A DNA stretch of 64,000 bases, taken from Campylorhamphus procurvoides. Taxonomy: Eukaryota; Chordata; Aves; Passeriformes; Dendrocolaptidae. The stretch spans positions 124,001 to 188,000 of the forward strand of contig WBMV01004769.1 in assembly GCA_013396655.1 (NCBI GenBank), read 5' to 3'. Shown here one piece after another: positions 36,623-50,193 of the stretch. The position numbers and the translations under genes were made by a program. The notes beneath the pieces are model-generated. The model saw only the letters and a program-made list of their open reading frames with translations. It was not told the origin of the DNA and made no database searches. Every line of letters starts with the position of its first letter. The first letter of the stretch is position 1.

Positions 36623-39314
36623 GAACTTCTATTTTCTGCTAGGTGATCAAGTAATTAGATTTTTACATAACATCAATATGTAAATAATAAATAAATCCCA
36701 GGGTAAAACTGTGCCATGTTAATTATCTTTTAGAAGTTAGAAATTGTTGCAAGATATATAAAAACAAAGATTAAAAGCAATTAGAGGAGTAAAAGTAAAT
36801 ATGAATTTGTTATCCCAAAACATGTAATATATAAGAGCAAAGATCATTTTACAAATCTCATCACAAAACATTTTAGATAGAAAACAGTATTTAAAAGTAT
36901 GTTAAGAACTTATGCAGTCACTGATCATTTATATTCTAGGTAGAGGTCAGAAAGTATTTTAAAACTTCATAATTAAATCACTTTTCAATGTAGAAAAGGC
37001 AATGAATAAATAAGAGAGGCATGGAGTTGAATATCCTTTGTTATTCTGCAGGATGAAATTGTGAGAGATCTGGAAATTCATGAACTATGCAAACAGCTAT
37101 TTACGCTCAGTCTGTTTTAAAAAAAGAAGGTGAGGCTTTCCAAGAAGAACAGTAATTTTTATCCCAGAAAATTATTTCAGGCTTAAAAGGTGACACAATA
37201 AAGACTGGCAGTAACCTCCAGGCATTACTTCATAAAATGCTCATATTTAACCAAGTTTTTGGAACAAGCTAAAAATAAAAACACTAGAATGAAAAATGAG
37301 CTTTAAACAAATGGTGTAGTACAGGTATATCCTAGGGCAAAATTTGCTGAATGATGCATACACTATACAGAACCTACCCAGCAGCCTTTGAAAACTGTGT
37401 ATTTTACTTCTCCTCCAGCATGGTTTGAAATACTGATCAAGTCATAAAATGACCTTACATGAAGGTAAAAAATGATGTCTATGGAAAGTATAAGGGAAAC
37501 TGAGCTTCAATTGGAGCATCAGGAAAATATTAGCCATTCAGATGAAAATAAATTACTATAAACCCTTTGCCCCTTTATGTAATACTTTATTTTAAAATCA
37601 TGTGGGAAAAATGTAAGTAATTCATTAGTACATCATTTATACACCATCATCTCTTTAGACATCTACATATAAACAGAATAAACTACCTTCATTGTGTGGA
37701 ACTTTCCGCAAGTTCTTCCAGCATATCTCTAGTTAAAAATGAGTAAATATCCACACTTATAATAATTTCATAGGTAGAATGGCAGTGATTCTATTTTGAG
37801 AGCTAATATTATATCATCAGTGAAGTATCTGTCTTCTAGGAAGAATAATACAAGCATCTTGGTGAAACAGAATAAATCTTTTTTCCATAAGGTAAATAAA
37901 CATTTTAAAGAAAATAAAGTCTCTGCAAGGTTCTTTTGTTAAAAAAAAAATTGTTGTTTGTATAGAGTTGATTGGAAAGCAAAAGCAATCATTTGCTGCT
38001 GAGGGTGATTTATGTTTCAGTGCTAGTAAACTGCTTGTTGTCTCTAGCACAAGAAAACAAGTAGAGATTTTTTATTTTTTGATAGCACCCCTTTAAATAC
38101 TATAATGTTGTATATGTGTTGTATAAATATCATGCATTTCCTCTTCTCTTCTGCTTCATGAAGACTCCAATCTAACAACTGAACTGCTAAAAGTGGCAAA
38201 ACCCCTGAGTATGAGGGAGGTTTCTGTATTCTTCTATCGCTCACACCTTAAAACATCTGAGTTTAATATTGTTAATTTTTAATAGACATTTGTTTTTATA
38301 GCCACATTCAGAAATATGAACAATGGCTTTTATTTAAGTATAAATATTTTTAAGTTTTTCTCCCTATCAACTTTGACTGGAAATCACTTCTCTTGATGAC
38401 AAGTTGATGATAAACACCATCACATCCTTGTGGTGGGGTGGTTAAATGTTTCTTCTGGTAAAAAAGGAGCAATTGTTGCTTTAGGCAGTCATAAATTTTG
38501 GTCATAAAGAAACATAAGCCACCTCTCAGTTACTTCTTAAGCTTCATACAATAATTGTGACATGATGAGCAAATCACTTGGGCTATGTTCACATTGTAGG
38601 TTTTACAAGATTGTGCACAATCTAAGAACTTAATTAAATTTTGTTTGAGTTCCCTCAGTACTTAAATTCTGCTTTTGCAAATGCCCAGAAGCATTTCAGT
38701 TCTGTGTGGGCTGGCTGCTCAACTGATCATTCACACTAAGGACTTTTTTGAATCCACAAATCACATGTTTTCAACCGGACTGACATGAGTGACAACACTC
38801 TGAACTCTGCCTGCCAAAGCAAGATTTACCAAAACCCCCATGTTATCAGTGACTCAAGTAGCAATTGCTGCACCATTACATAGAGGTTGGAACTAGGAGT
38901 TGGCAGACTTAAGTTTTATTTCAAACTCTGCCTGAGACTTTCTAATCTGCACCACACACCTTCCCAAAGTGCCTTAAATCCTAGTTTATAGACTAAAGGG
39001 AAAAGGAGACAGAGGTTTCCCTGCAGCAGTTCTACTGAAACTGTTTCTTTCTGATTAGAATAACAGAAAAATTAGTAGATCAAGGAAATAGGCCTGTGTC
39101 TCAAGCTTATTGATGAGATCACTTAATAGAAATAGAGAGATCTGAGGTTGGTCTCTTCTCAGGCTGTTTTCATTTTTAGCTATAAGAAATTATGCAGTTG
39201 ATTTAAATAAAAATTGAGGGAATAGAGGAAAGCAAGAGTTATTAAATCCAGTTCCCTTCTACTGCAGGCAGTGCTGTCATATACCTCTGCTGGTATAACA
39301 TAAAGATACTTACC
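36623..39314. other. Unique AT-rich non-coding sequence
   Basis: No supported gene or transposon. Open frames are short and unremarkable. Confidence 0.6.
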
Positions 39315-39776
39315 AATCATAGAATCATAGAATGGCCTGAGAGAAGGACAGTTTACACCAAACCAGGTTGCTCAGAGTTCCATCCATCCTGGCCTTAAAT
39401 ATTTCAAGGGATGGGGCATTCACAATTTCTCTGGGCAACCTGTTCCACTTCCTCACCACCCTCACAGTGAAGAATTTTTTCCTATTTTCTAATCTAAATC
39501 TACTCTCAATTTGAAGTCAATCGCCCTTGTCCTGTCACTACATGCCCTTGTAAAAAGTCCCTCTCCATCTGTCTTGTAGGCTCCCTACAGGTACTGGAAG
39601 GCCACAGTTAAGTCACCTCAGAGCTTTCTCTTCCCCAGGCTGAACAGATCAAATTCTCTCAGCCTTTCCTAATAGGAAAGGTGCTCCAACCCTCTAATCG
39701 TCTTGGTGGCCCTTTTTGGGACTCACTCCAACAGGTCAGAGCTGGACACAGTACCCCAGGTGGGGGCTCACCATCA
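39315..39776 (-). mobile_element. CR1 LINE 3' end, 5'-truncated
   Basis: It starts with the antisense tail 'AATCATAGAATCATAGAATG' at 39315, then the conserved blocks 'TTCTCTGGGCAACCTGTTCC' (about 39427), 'CGCCCTTGTCCTGTCACTAC' (about 39521), 'CAGGCTGAACAGATCAAATT' (about 39638) and 'GTACCCCAGGTGGGGGCTCA' (about 39751). This is the CR1 3' UTR and the end of ORF2 in minus orientation. The intact tail and good conservation suggest a younger insertion. Confidence 0.92.
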
Positions 39777-41591
39777 GTGAAAATCATAGGCAAGTTTGGA
39801 CAATACAGTCATTAAGCTTTCAGGGTTCATCTTGAAAATCACATAAAAAGAAACAAGCAGTACCAACGGAACTGTGTATTTGTAGAAACAGAATAGAAAG
39901 TTTAAACCAAAGTCACCTATTTCTTCTAATATGGATAAATCATTTGATACCACTGAGCAGATCAGAAAAAAGCCCCTACTCATGCTGCTGGCAGGAATCA
40001 ATTCAGACTGCCATAAAAAAAGATCTGTGAGTCCATTATAAATTTATGTGGCATATTCCTCTTCAACAAGATTTTGGGCATTTCCATCCATCTCTGTGAA
40101 GCATGAAGAGTTCAGGCAAAAAGCCAGATACACTAAACTCTTAATCAGGTATACACAGGTGTAAATAATTGTTCCACATGTAGTAGTAAACCTGAATATA
40201 TTAACTCCTGTACTGGCATTTCAGATGGTGTTTATGTATACAAGCTTTTATAAATAAAATGCACTATCATCAAGTAGGCAAACATGAAAAACAATCCCAG
40301 TATTTAAACAGTAGTATTTAAACAACATATGGAAATTCCAATGCCATACGGATTTCTTGAGAAGTCTTATGTCTTTTCAGGTAACATTATAGATCAGCGT
40401 GTTGCAGTCTACTGCCAATAATTTTTTCATCAGGGAATACAACCTGTGTGTGGTTCTTCCTAATGAAGTTCTGGGAAAAAAACTGTTACTTTTGTATCTA
40501 TTTTAAACAGCTTTTAGTATACAAGAAAGCTCCCCTCTGGTTTGTCCCGGCAATTGATAATCTTGTCTCCTTACACAGAAATTAATTGGGCCTTTTTTAG
40601 TGGGAGGTGTAGGTATAGACCCGTGGTTAATGGTTAACCAATACAGAGGGTATGGGTTGATGTCACTTATTTTATATTCTGATTGAGAACAAAAGGCATT
40701 GGTCAATGTAACAGGTACAAAAGCACAGTTTTGGACAAAGAAAAAAAGTAGCATTTACTTGGTAAAGGATATAGTTCATTTTCTGTGTGCTTGCAAACCT
40801 TGTTTCATTTAGCTGCCAGCTGATGGCTCTGTACATAACATGAAATAGTTTTATAAGTCTTTAGAAACCCTGAATGAAGCTTTCATTCCAAGTCCAATGA
40901 TGCATTGATCACTTTAGCAGGAGGTAGATATGAGTCCCTTGGTTAGCAATCTTCCCACTTGGAATGCTGAACTGGGATGCCACTCTTAGTCTTAATTTCC
41001 TTAGAAGCAGGTCTTCATCTGGGACTTGAAAACCACTAACCTCTGTTTGCTACCTAGGAAGAGTACCCTGCCACTTAATACAGAGTGACTCCTTCCCTAG
41101 ACCCCTACAATTAAGGGAGAGAAAGAGATCTTAAAATAGACGTCTCCTGTCTTCTGCTCTGAAAACCAACTTTAAGAGAGCAAAGAAGTAGTGCCAGACT
41201 ATAAGCTGCATTTTGCCACACCTAGCGGTGATTCAAAAATTACAAAAGGAGACTAATAAGACCACATTTTTGCCTAAAAGCAATGAAAATAAATGCGGAG
41301 TGACTAAGAATATCTCAGCACAGGCTGAATTCAACTATTTTGTACAGATACTTTCACTGCATTTTTACTTTTTCCCATGAACAAGATGTGACAACTAACA
41401 CATCAGTTAATTTATTTTGAAATATTAATAGTAAATTCTCTTATCTATGGTTTCCTGTCTGGTTTTCACCACACTATGATTTTTGTACTCAGATTTGTTT
41501 GAAGAACAAGAAATGTGTGGTGGCAAATTTATTATAAGATTTGCCTTTGGACGTAAGAAGCCTTTAGCACAAAAAAAGGACTCCAAATCCC

Positions 41592-41640
41592 TAAAAACAA
41601 CCAAACAAGAACAAAAAAAAAAACAAAACCAAACAAAAAG
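41592..41640. repeat. A/C-rich low-complexity tract
   Basis: A-rich run with regular single or double C, of the (CAAA)n type. Interrupted microsatellite. Confidence 0.7.
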
Positions 41641-43989
41641 CACCTGCCAAATGAATCACCAGAAAATGCTCTTATGGATGTAAAATATTGAGTTTTGCAT
41701 AGCATTTTATATAAAAAGAGAAGGGAATGCTAATATTTCATTGCAGAGTCTGATCACCATAACTTTCACATAAGAATCTGGGAAATAAGACTTCCAGTCT
41801 TCCAGTCCTTATGTTTTCTGATAGAATGTATTCATTGAAGATCTGAGCTAATAGCACCAGGCCTGGATATGCAAATTTACTTTCTTTAAACAACTTCAGA
41901 TCAATCCTGGCATAAGTCTAAGGGGAAAGATTGCTATTTACTTTGCCAGTTAACATTTGCTCCTCTTTTATGTAAAAATGTAAACATTTATAAAATGGTT
42001 GATTTCTTTAATAATCAGACAAGTTAATTAAATTATACTCATTAAATTTGATGACATATATATAATTATTATGCAATATTTCAGTGTAATCCCTTTCACT
42101 TAATAATTTAATACATTTGAAGATGAAGGGAAAAATTGATTACTATTTTTTCACTATTTTGACACAAATGCTGAAAAGTTTCTCACAATTTTTTAATTCG
42201 AAAGCCCTGAGCACTGAGCCTGAATGATTCTGAGGAAACAGAACAGAAGATTTTTGCTAGAACTGGGATTCCTCAGAAACATGCCTTGACATTCAGCATA
42301 TCTGCAGATATCCATAAATACTAATTTACAGAAAATCTTTGCCATTACAGTTAAACCTAAACATTGTTTCAAAGTTATCCATTTGGCTGGTAATTTGCCT
42401 CAAATGGATTCATAATCAGGACTGAGTCAATGACTGCTGGTGTAATGGACAAAAAAAAATACCTACATAACCCTATTTGACTACCATCATCACTTTGTGA
42501 ATGCAATCAGTCTTATTTTTTTTCTAATTATTCTCCAGAGAAATAAGAATTATTTCTTTAACTATTATCACTGAGATATTGCATGGAAATGCTAATGAAG
42601 TGGGTCCTTGATGTATTTTAAATTTTTATTGAAGCACATTAAGAAAAAAGAACAACCACTTTTTCTGAAGAGAACTTAAATAATTTAAATGTCAACATGA
42701 TAGCTATCTTTACTGAACATCAGAGTTAACACTTCCTCAATATGAGAAGCAGTAGCTCACAGATCTCATTGCAACTGAAATCACAGACACTTCTCCATTT
42801 TATGATCTCAAGGTTCTCATTTGCAAGAACAAGAGGTGGCAGCTAAAAAGGATGTCAGAATGTGCCCCAGAAATCTTTATTCGAACCCTGAGTAGTGTGT
42901 GTTTTTGTCAGATCCAAGATACCAAATCACATTTCAATTGGGCACATCACCTCTTGGGAAATCCCACACCAATTCATATAATTATTTCTGAGTTAACCAG
43001 TGCAAGATCTTTATGCTGTATTATTCAAGGTATAAAATAAAGAGTGCTGATACCATTCTAAAAGTAGTCTCAAAACAGTGAAAATGGGCCTTTCTGAACT
43101 GAAAGAGAAAACTATTTTTAACTCTCATCAGCATATATATTACTCTTCTTGCAGGAAAGTTATGGTCTAAAGACTTCACTGCTGGTAAAATTTGGGAGTA
43201 GCAAAAACCCTTGTTCTTTTAAAATGTTTACTCAATAAATATAGGGTTTTTTTATAAAATTAAGTCAAAATAGTTAGTGACTTGGTTTTAATTTTTCTTT
43301 ATTATATTCTTAAATAAAAACTAACATAGTGACTGCCTCTGATGAATCTTGTGTCCTGGCTAAGCTTCTCTGCTGGTGTAACAGACAATGGCTATACAGT
43401 TTTACACTTCTAACTTGTCATTCAGTGACATATGGCTAATATGCCACAGTTATATTTTCATTTATAAATATATTATCTATCTAGTCTTTAATTGCACTGA
43501 GGGGATATGTTTAGTGTTATGTCTTTGTTGCTATTTATTTTCTATATTAAAATCAGATTATTCCACATGCCAGATCTCTCAAAAATTAAATGCAGGGTGT
43601 ATCACTACAAGGATCAAGCTGTACATTGCAAAAAATGTCAGTGTATAGAAAATATAGCATTTTCTTAAAGCTCTCTTTTGCTTTCCAATATCCAATATTC
43701 ACTTAATGAGGCTAGGCAATGCTACTTTTAGGGGTAACAATAACTGTAATAATAATAGTGATGAAGATGATAAGGATATTAATAATAGTGTTCCTCCAAA
43801 AGCATCTGTCTGTATAAAGTTTTCTGATGCATTCTTCTGAAGATCTTGGAACTGGAAACCTGTAGCAATGAACACCAGACATGAGAGCAAATTTAAGTTT
43901 GCAAACATTTCTTTTTTTAAACTGTTACCAATATTTTCACTTTCAGTACGCAGTGTAGCTAAGGATTGCAATTCTTAAATTAAATTGGT

Positions 43990-44053
43990 CTTTTTTTCTT
44001 TTCTTTTTTTTTTGTTGACTGTTTGTTTTGGTGTGTGGTTTTTTTTTTCTTTC
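43990..44053. repeat. T-rich low-complexity tract
   Basis: T runs interrupted by C and G, with TTTG and GTGTG units in the middle. Confidence 0.7.
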
Positions 44054-44758
44054 ATTGTATAATATGTCTTCAAGTGGGACAGAGATTGAAAGAATCATCC
44101 TACAAACCTTAAACCATTATGCCAAGAGCTTGAGAACACACATATGGTTTGTGTGAATAGTACAGTTTCCTCCAACAAGATAATGAAAGGCCTATACACA
44201 TGTAGATGTTTTCAGAATTTATGCCCAGTTAAAGGAAGATACAAATAGACTATGTGATAGAGAATGGCTGGAGATCACAACCCTCGTGAACGGATGGGAG
44301 TGAATAGTTCACAAACCAGCTAATCTACTCAATTCATGGGCATGAGCTCATTTTTAAAAAGTTTAAGGAATTTATAGTTATAAACGATCTCCCTAATTCT
44401 TATTGCAGCACAAGTTATACATATTCATGGAAAAGGTAAAAAGCAAGAATATTCTTCCCAGGGCATTAATTTATATAGGATGCTGTTCTGGTTATTACAT
44501 TAAGGCAGAACATATCTTTTCAAACAGCCTGTTACGCTGTGCATGCATAATGCCTGAAATTATAGACAGCGTCAAAGATTAAAAAATGTACTAACACAGT
44601 TTCATTGTACTGAACATCAAAATATTAGCAACAAAATAAACAGCTGGGTAAGAATGAATGTCAAAGTTATAAAACCCAAAGCAACAAGCACTCAATGTAG
44701 AGATTAAGCTTCTAAAAAAAGAGATGGTTATAAAATGCATCATTAGAACTCAGCCTCA

Positions 44759-44811
44759 TTAGCAGTTGTCATCTGTCCTCTGTGCAGAAGCTGGACTGGC
44801 CTCAGAGTCCC
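44759..44811 (-). CDS. Candidate last coding exon of an unknown gene
   Basis: On the minus strand the sequence TTTTGTCTTGTTTTCAG ends at 44812, an excellent splice acceptor with a continuous pyrimidine tract. The frame that skips two exon bases then gives 16 codons, DSEASPASAQRTDDNC, followed by TAA (44761-44759). The hydrophilic Ser, Ala and Asp-rich peptide would suit a cytoplasmic or disordered C-terminus. The following minus-strand DNA is free of repeats and could be a 3' UTR; an AATAAG variant lies near 44405 and an AATAAA near 43530. I do not recognise the protein. A 48-bp frame alone is weak evidence and the call rests on the acceptor quality. Confidence 0.3.
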
Positions 44812-47539
44812 CTGAAAACAAGACAAAATTTATGGTGAGGTCCTGAATCACATGTGTTTTTGCATAACACCATTCATCCAAACTTTTCATAGAATGATTA
44901 TCACAGTTCCCATGCAGCACTCATAAGAAAGACACTTTACTGGGTATCTCCTGAGGGTTTATGAGAAAAAGTCAGCCTACCTGAAAAAATAGCAACTTTC
45001 ACAATGTCAAAACTTACTCATTAATTGCAATTTTGTTTCTAGGAGTCATGCAAGTTTCCACACAGGATTTACAATATTTAACAAAAATGTACTGATTTCA
45101 CTAGAGTTTTCTTCCCGAGGTGATTTCATAGGGAACAAAGGAATGGAAGGCAAACAGCAAGATAAAAAATTTTAGTTGTTTTCTTAAATCACTGGGGGAC
45201 TTAACTGAATTTTTTGTCCATGCCAAAATTCTCCGGAGCAAAACTGCACTGAACCAAAGAGAAAAGACTTAACTCAAGCACACTGATTATCACCAGGTTA
45301 CGTGTATGCACGTTACTAGCTATCAAGAATATTTTAAAAACATTGAAAAAAAAGATCTATTTCTTTTGCAGAAGAGAGCATAACCTCTGTATGGTAGAAA
45401 CCACTGCAAAAATAGAATTGTCTTCAAGGAAAGAGAATATAAGACTAGCAATAAACACTACTTCTGATGTCTCCATCTCCAATTAATTACCACTTTGAGT
45501 GGTGACCTTTCCGAAGTTTCTCTCTCTAAACACTATGGGTTTGTAAACATCATTCTTCGACATAGACTATTTATAATCACTTTTTTAGCTGACAGAGAAA
45601 TTCATTAGAAGTAATTTTTGCTGTTTTGCCTGTTTTTTACATAATTAATAATTAACAGATACTATTTTTTCTGTTTTTTTTTTCTTTTGTAGTTTGTTAG
45701 CTGAAAAGCTTCATAAATAAATTTCAGACTATGGTTTATTAGTAAATTGTTTATTCTGACTGTTCTATATTCTTTTTTCAGAATTTCTACAGTTTGATTC
45801 TTCACCTAAGTGGGATGGTATATGAGTAACTGAACATTTTTAAATAGGACAATGATGAAAACCAAATGCCAAATAAAGCACCTGTGGGATGACTTTTCAT
45901 GCTAAATTTTATGAAATGTTTTAATTCTGTATTTCTTCATGAATTTCCAGTAACCATTCAAGTGCTTGCAAAACAAACAAATAAATAAGTGACACCACCT
46001 GCACATCAGAGAACCAAAATCAGTGTTTTATTCTGTCTTTTCAAAGCATGAAATCAATTCTGTGCAAACTTATCCTATCAAGTTTGTTATATATATGTAA
46101 AAAAGTGGTGTTTTACTGATAGAACAAGGCTACAAAAATATGTACTGCTTCTTCATGATAGATACATCAGTAATAAAACATAGAAAGATATTATAAGAAG
46201 CTTTATAATGCAAAAAAATTTTCTTAAGCTAGAGCAACTGTATCTAGGGAAAATGTTAGAGAAAACAGACATAATTTACAGAATTCAATATTATTTATCA
46301 GTTACCCTAGAACTCTTTATAAGTCTGTTAGCCATTCCAGAATCAAATGTATTTCTATATATGTTCCTATGAATAATGAACATAATTTCACTTACCTTTT
46401 ATTATTGCTGAGCAAAAATAAAATAAAACCATTTAGTCTAAAGTCTACTTACTACATGCAACTACGTATATTTTCTTAAGTCTGTTTGTTTCAAGGCTAT
46501 TTATTTTATTTTTATATATTTATTTCTGTACAGCTCTGAGTTTGCCTAACAACCCCAAAAATATAGAAACTAAAGGAAAAAATATGGATTTGAACTAAGC
46601 CTCATCTAAACTTCACATATAGGCCTGGAAAATATGACAAACCCAGCAATATTTGCAAATAATAATGGACAGTCCCAAGATGTTCAGTAATTACGTGACA
46701 TATCTGGGTTCCGATTTTGCAGTGCATATCTATTTCTTATTGACAGCACAATAGTTATTCATTCACACCTAATTCATTCTATCCTATATGCTTGGAGTTT
46801 TTTTAAGACTTATCTACCAAAATAATAAAAGTATGTCTATGTGACTCAACTAGGCAAAAAGGTGACAATTCTCCAGTTTCATCAACAGGATTTCTCAGAA
46901 CCTCAAAATGTACATATCTTGCCCCTGGACATATTTTTAGGAGAAAGAGAGATGTCTGCCCTTCAGAGAGAAACCCCTACTGTGTTAGGATAACCCTGTC
47001 AGCCTCATGATACCTTTAAGCACAAAATCATAACTTTTTCCCTCTCCATACTTGAACTGTTTTCACTTGTTTCTGGTGGAGTGGGTTTCTGTACAGGAGA
47101 AACTTCCTTGCATGGAGCCTGACTTTGAAAGATATTTATTGTTTTTCCTCCTGACATCCCCAGGAGGAACCTAGATTTATTTTTAAGCTTTTCGATTTTA
47201 TTATTTAGTGCTTTGTATCTTTCAGTAATACATTTTGTGTTTTATCTGCTTAGCTTAATTTCTACCTCCATACTGTTATTTATGTGTCATGCTTAATCAG
47301 TTGTGTTTCCTTCCCGTCAGTACATTGGTTTAGAGGGTTTGTTTAGACATTAGATTATTTAACTTTCTATGGTGTATGATACTGACATAGCAGTACCTTG
47401 CAGCACTTTTAAGCTAACGCTAATGTATTCTGTGAGGGCTTTTAAGAATTCTTTAGTGGACTCCTCAATTACGTTTTTCCTCCAGAAGGAGAAGTGCAAT
47501 TTTAGTTCCTTCTATTTCTTTCACATTAATTCAGAGGCT
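44812..47539. other. Unique AT-rich non-coding sequence
   Basis: No gene or transposon recognised. If the minus-strand exon at 44759-44811 is real, this would be its last intron. Confidence 0.55.
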
Positions 47540-48350
47540 CTACAGAGGCAGTTGAACAGCCAGGATGCACTGAGGTCAATTGTATGTTGTTCAACAAGGC
47601 CAAGTCCTGCACTTGGGTCACAATAACCCCATGCAGTGCTACAGGCTGAGGGCAGAGTAGCTGGAAAGCTGCACAGTGCAAAAGGACCTGGGCATGCTGG
47701 TTGATAGCCGGCTGAACACGAGCCAGCAGTGTGCCCAGGCAGCCAAGAAGGCCAATCCTGGCCTGTATGAGCAATAGTGTGGCCAGCAGGACCAGGGCAG
47801 TGATCATCCCCCTGTACTGGTGAGGCTGCACCTGAGGTACTGTGTCAAGTTCTGGGCCCCTCACTACAAGGAAAATATTGAGGTGCTGGACCATGGCCAG
47901 AAAAGGGCAATGGAGCTGGTGAAAAGTCTGGAACACAAGTCTTAAGAGGAGTGGCTGAGGGAACTGGAGGTATTTAGTCCGGAGAAGAGAAGGCTCAGAG
48001 GGGACCTTTTTACTCCCTTCAACTGCCTGAAGATGTAGAATGGTGGGATTGAGTCTCTTCTACCAAGTAAAAAATGTTAGAACAAGAGTAAAGGGCCTCA
48101 AGTCATGCCAAGGGAGGTTTAGATTGGATATTAGGAAAAATTTCTTTGCTAAAAAGGTGGTCAAGCATTGGAACAGTCTGCCCAGGTAAGTGGTTAAGTC
48201 ACCACCTTTGGAGGTATTTAAAAGACATGTAAGATGCGGCATTTGGAGACATGGCTTTGTGGAGGACATAGCAGTGCTGGGTTAAATTTTTGGACTCTTT
48301 GATTGTAGAGGTCTTTTCTAACTTAAACAATTCTGTGATTTTGTGAATCT
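47540..48350 (+). mobile_element. CR1 LINE 3' end with ORF2 remnant
   Basis: Plus-strand CR1. The end of ORF2 is seen in 'AAGTCCTGCACTTGGGTCAC' (47602) and 'GGACCTGGGCATGCTGGTTG' (about 47684), then 'GTGAGGCTGCACCTGAGGTA' (about 47820) and 'GGAGAAGAGAAGGCTCAGAG' (47981). The 3' UTR follows with 'GGAGGTTTAGATTGGATATT' (48113) and the tail 'ATTCTGTGATTTTGTGAATC' at about 48331. The 136-codon minus-strand frame at 47526-47936 is the antisense shadow of ORF2. The copy is 5'-truncated and its frame is broken, but the 3' end looks complete. Confidence 0.92.
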
Positions 48351-50141
48351 ATTTGTCATATTTCTGCAGGAAACCTTTCATAGTTTAGACAACATTAATT
48401 TAGGTTGTTCTACTCTTTGGATTTGACTTTCAGACACTAGAATAATCTTGCAATCTTCTTAGCTTTATTTCTGAGAAAAAAGTAATACTTACTCTACAAT
48501 CAGTCAAAAATGGAAAAGCATCAATTGCAAACATATTCAGTCCCTTTTCTTTCCATTGGAAAAGAGGAAACCACTGAAAACCTCAATGAAGAAAGACTAC
48601 CAAATAAGCAGTGAGATAACATGAACCTTTTATGGCACCTATCCTTGCAATCAAGAAGTCCAATGTCTGCAATCCCCTAGAATGTTCCTAGGCCTTGACC
48701 TATCCTATAATTTCAACAGATCTTTAGAGTGAACAGGTAATATAGAGATTTAATTTACTTCTGCTAATAAGAAGTAATATAGTAGTTACAATCATAGTTC
48801 AAAAAAATTCTTCTCAGAGCGGGATGGATTGGATGGGTACAGCAATAAAGCATCATGATGCCTAGTTTGTAAGATGTCAAAGTGAACCTTATAGGAAGTA
48901 AACTGTATGACAGAGAATCGATAAAAAAAATTCACTGGTGCTTAGTAAGAGCTAAACAACAGTATTCACGCTTGCCTGCCAAATGACCTCTCAGGTCACC
49001 ATGAGCAAGGCATCCTCCTGGGCTGGGCATTTTTAATCTGCCTAGGACTGGTACTCTAGTCTCCTACACCTATGAAAGAGATGACTTTTCCAAAAGAAGT
49101 CATCAACCCTTTGGGAAATCTAAGAGAAGACATCAGAATTTTAAAACTTGCCAGAATACAACAGTTCTCATTCAACATCTAATTTCCTCAACTATTTTAA
49201 AAAGATGTTGTACTTTTATATTTAAGATCTTCTCCATATATTTATTCATCCTGAAAACTGATAATCTAATAAAGTCAAGCAGGTGTTTTGAACATATACC
49301 CATTCTACACTGATTATGTTTATCCTGCAAATTTTCTGCCCAGTAGCGACTGATGGGGAAAATTGACTAAGTTATATTTCTAGCCTTCCTTAGAAAAATT
49401 ATTATCGTGTTACCGTCCCAATCTTCCATTCTGAAACCTGGAATGCTTAATTATACCGACTGATATTAAAAAGTTGCATACTTCTTTTCCACATTCAAGA
49501 GCAATACACAGATGTGAAAAACTGTAGTGCAGAAGCAAAAATAGGTATAGAGCACAAACGTAGCAACTTGAGAAGCTAGAACAATTGATAATAGACAAAA
49601 CTCTATGGCTCATGTTATAGCTTCAATGTCTTACCTCTTCTTCTGTTACTGCAGTGTTTATTGAGATATCTGGCCCTACCAGTCTCCTGCTTCATTAAAA
49701 TCCAATAGTATTTATTGTTACAGTTGGAGGCATCCAGCAGAGCTCATGGTTTTGATGAGATCTTTTCTGAACTGAATACAATTGAATATTGTTATTAATG
49801 AGCAATATGATGGAAGAGTGAGTATAGTTATTGGAATTTAAGAGCAAGACAGGGTTAGAATTTAAAATTATCTTGACAAACAGAAATAATGGCCTGGAAA
49901 ACACATGATGAAATTAATCACTGACAAGAATATATGGTAGTTAGGCAATATGAAATGGGAAAACGTAGCTAGGAAGAAGTAAGGGGAAAAGGCTGAGAGC
50001 TATTGTGCTTCAGACTCTACACTGCCACTGCAAAATACTATAGGGGAGAAATAAAGGTCACACTGAGATGGACGAATTGGTGTGTCACCTGCAAGACACA
50101 TAAAATAAGCTTTACAGTCTTTCCAGCCACCAGAGCATCAG
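48351..50141. other. Unique AT-rich non-coding sequence
   Basis: No supported gene or transposon in this stretch. Confidence 0.6.
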
Positions 50142-50193
50142 CTCTCTCTCTTTCTCTCTCTTTCTCTCTCTTTCTCTCTCTCTCTTTCTCTCT
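50142..50193. repeat. (CTCTCTTT)n polypyrimidine microsatellite
   Basis: About 52 bases of C and T only on the plus strand, with a regular CTCTCTTT period that breaks down to (CT)n. Such tracts can adopt triplex structure and are length-variable. Confidence 0.95.

Larger units (their letters stand above)
39777..44758. other. Unique AT-rich non-coding sequence
   Basis: No supported gene or transposon except low-complexity tracts at 41592-41640 and 43990-44053. If the exon call at 44759 is right, the right-hand part (roughly 44100-44758) would be its 3' UTR on the minus strand. Confidence 0.5.

Noticed and set aside
47526..47936. 136-codon frame on the minus strand
   Set aside because: It is the antisense of CR1 ORF2 in a plus-strand CR1 copy, so it is a shadow and not a gene.
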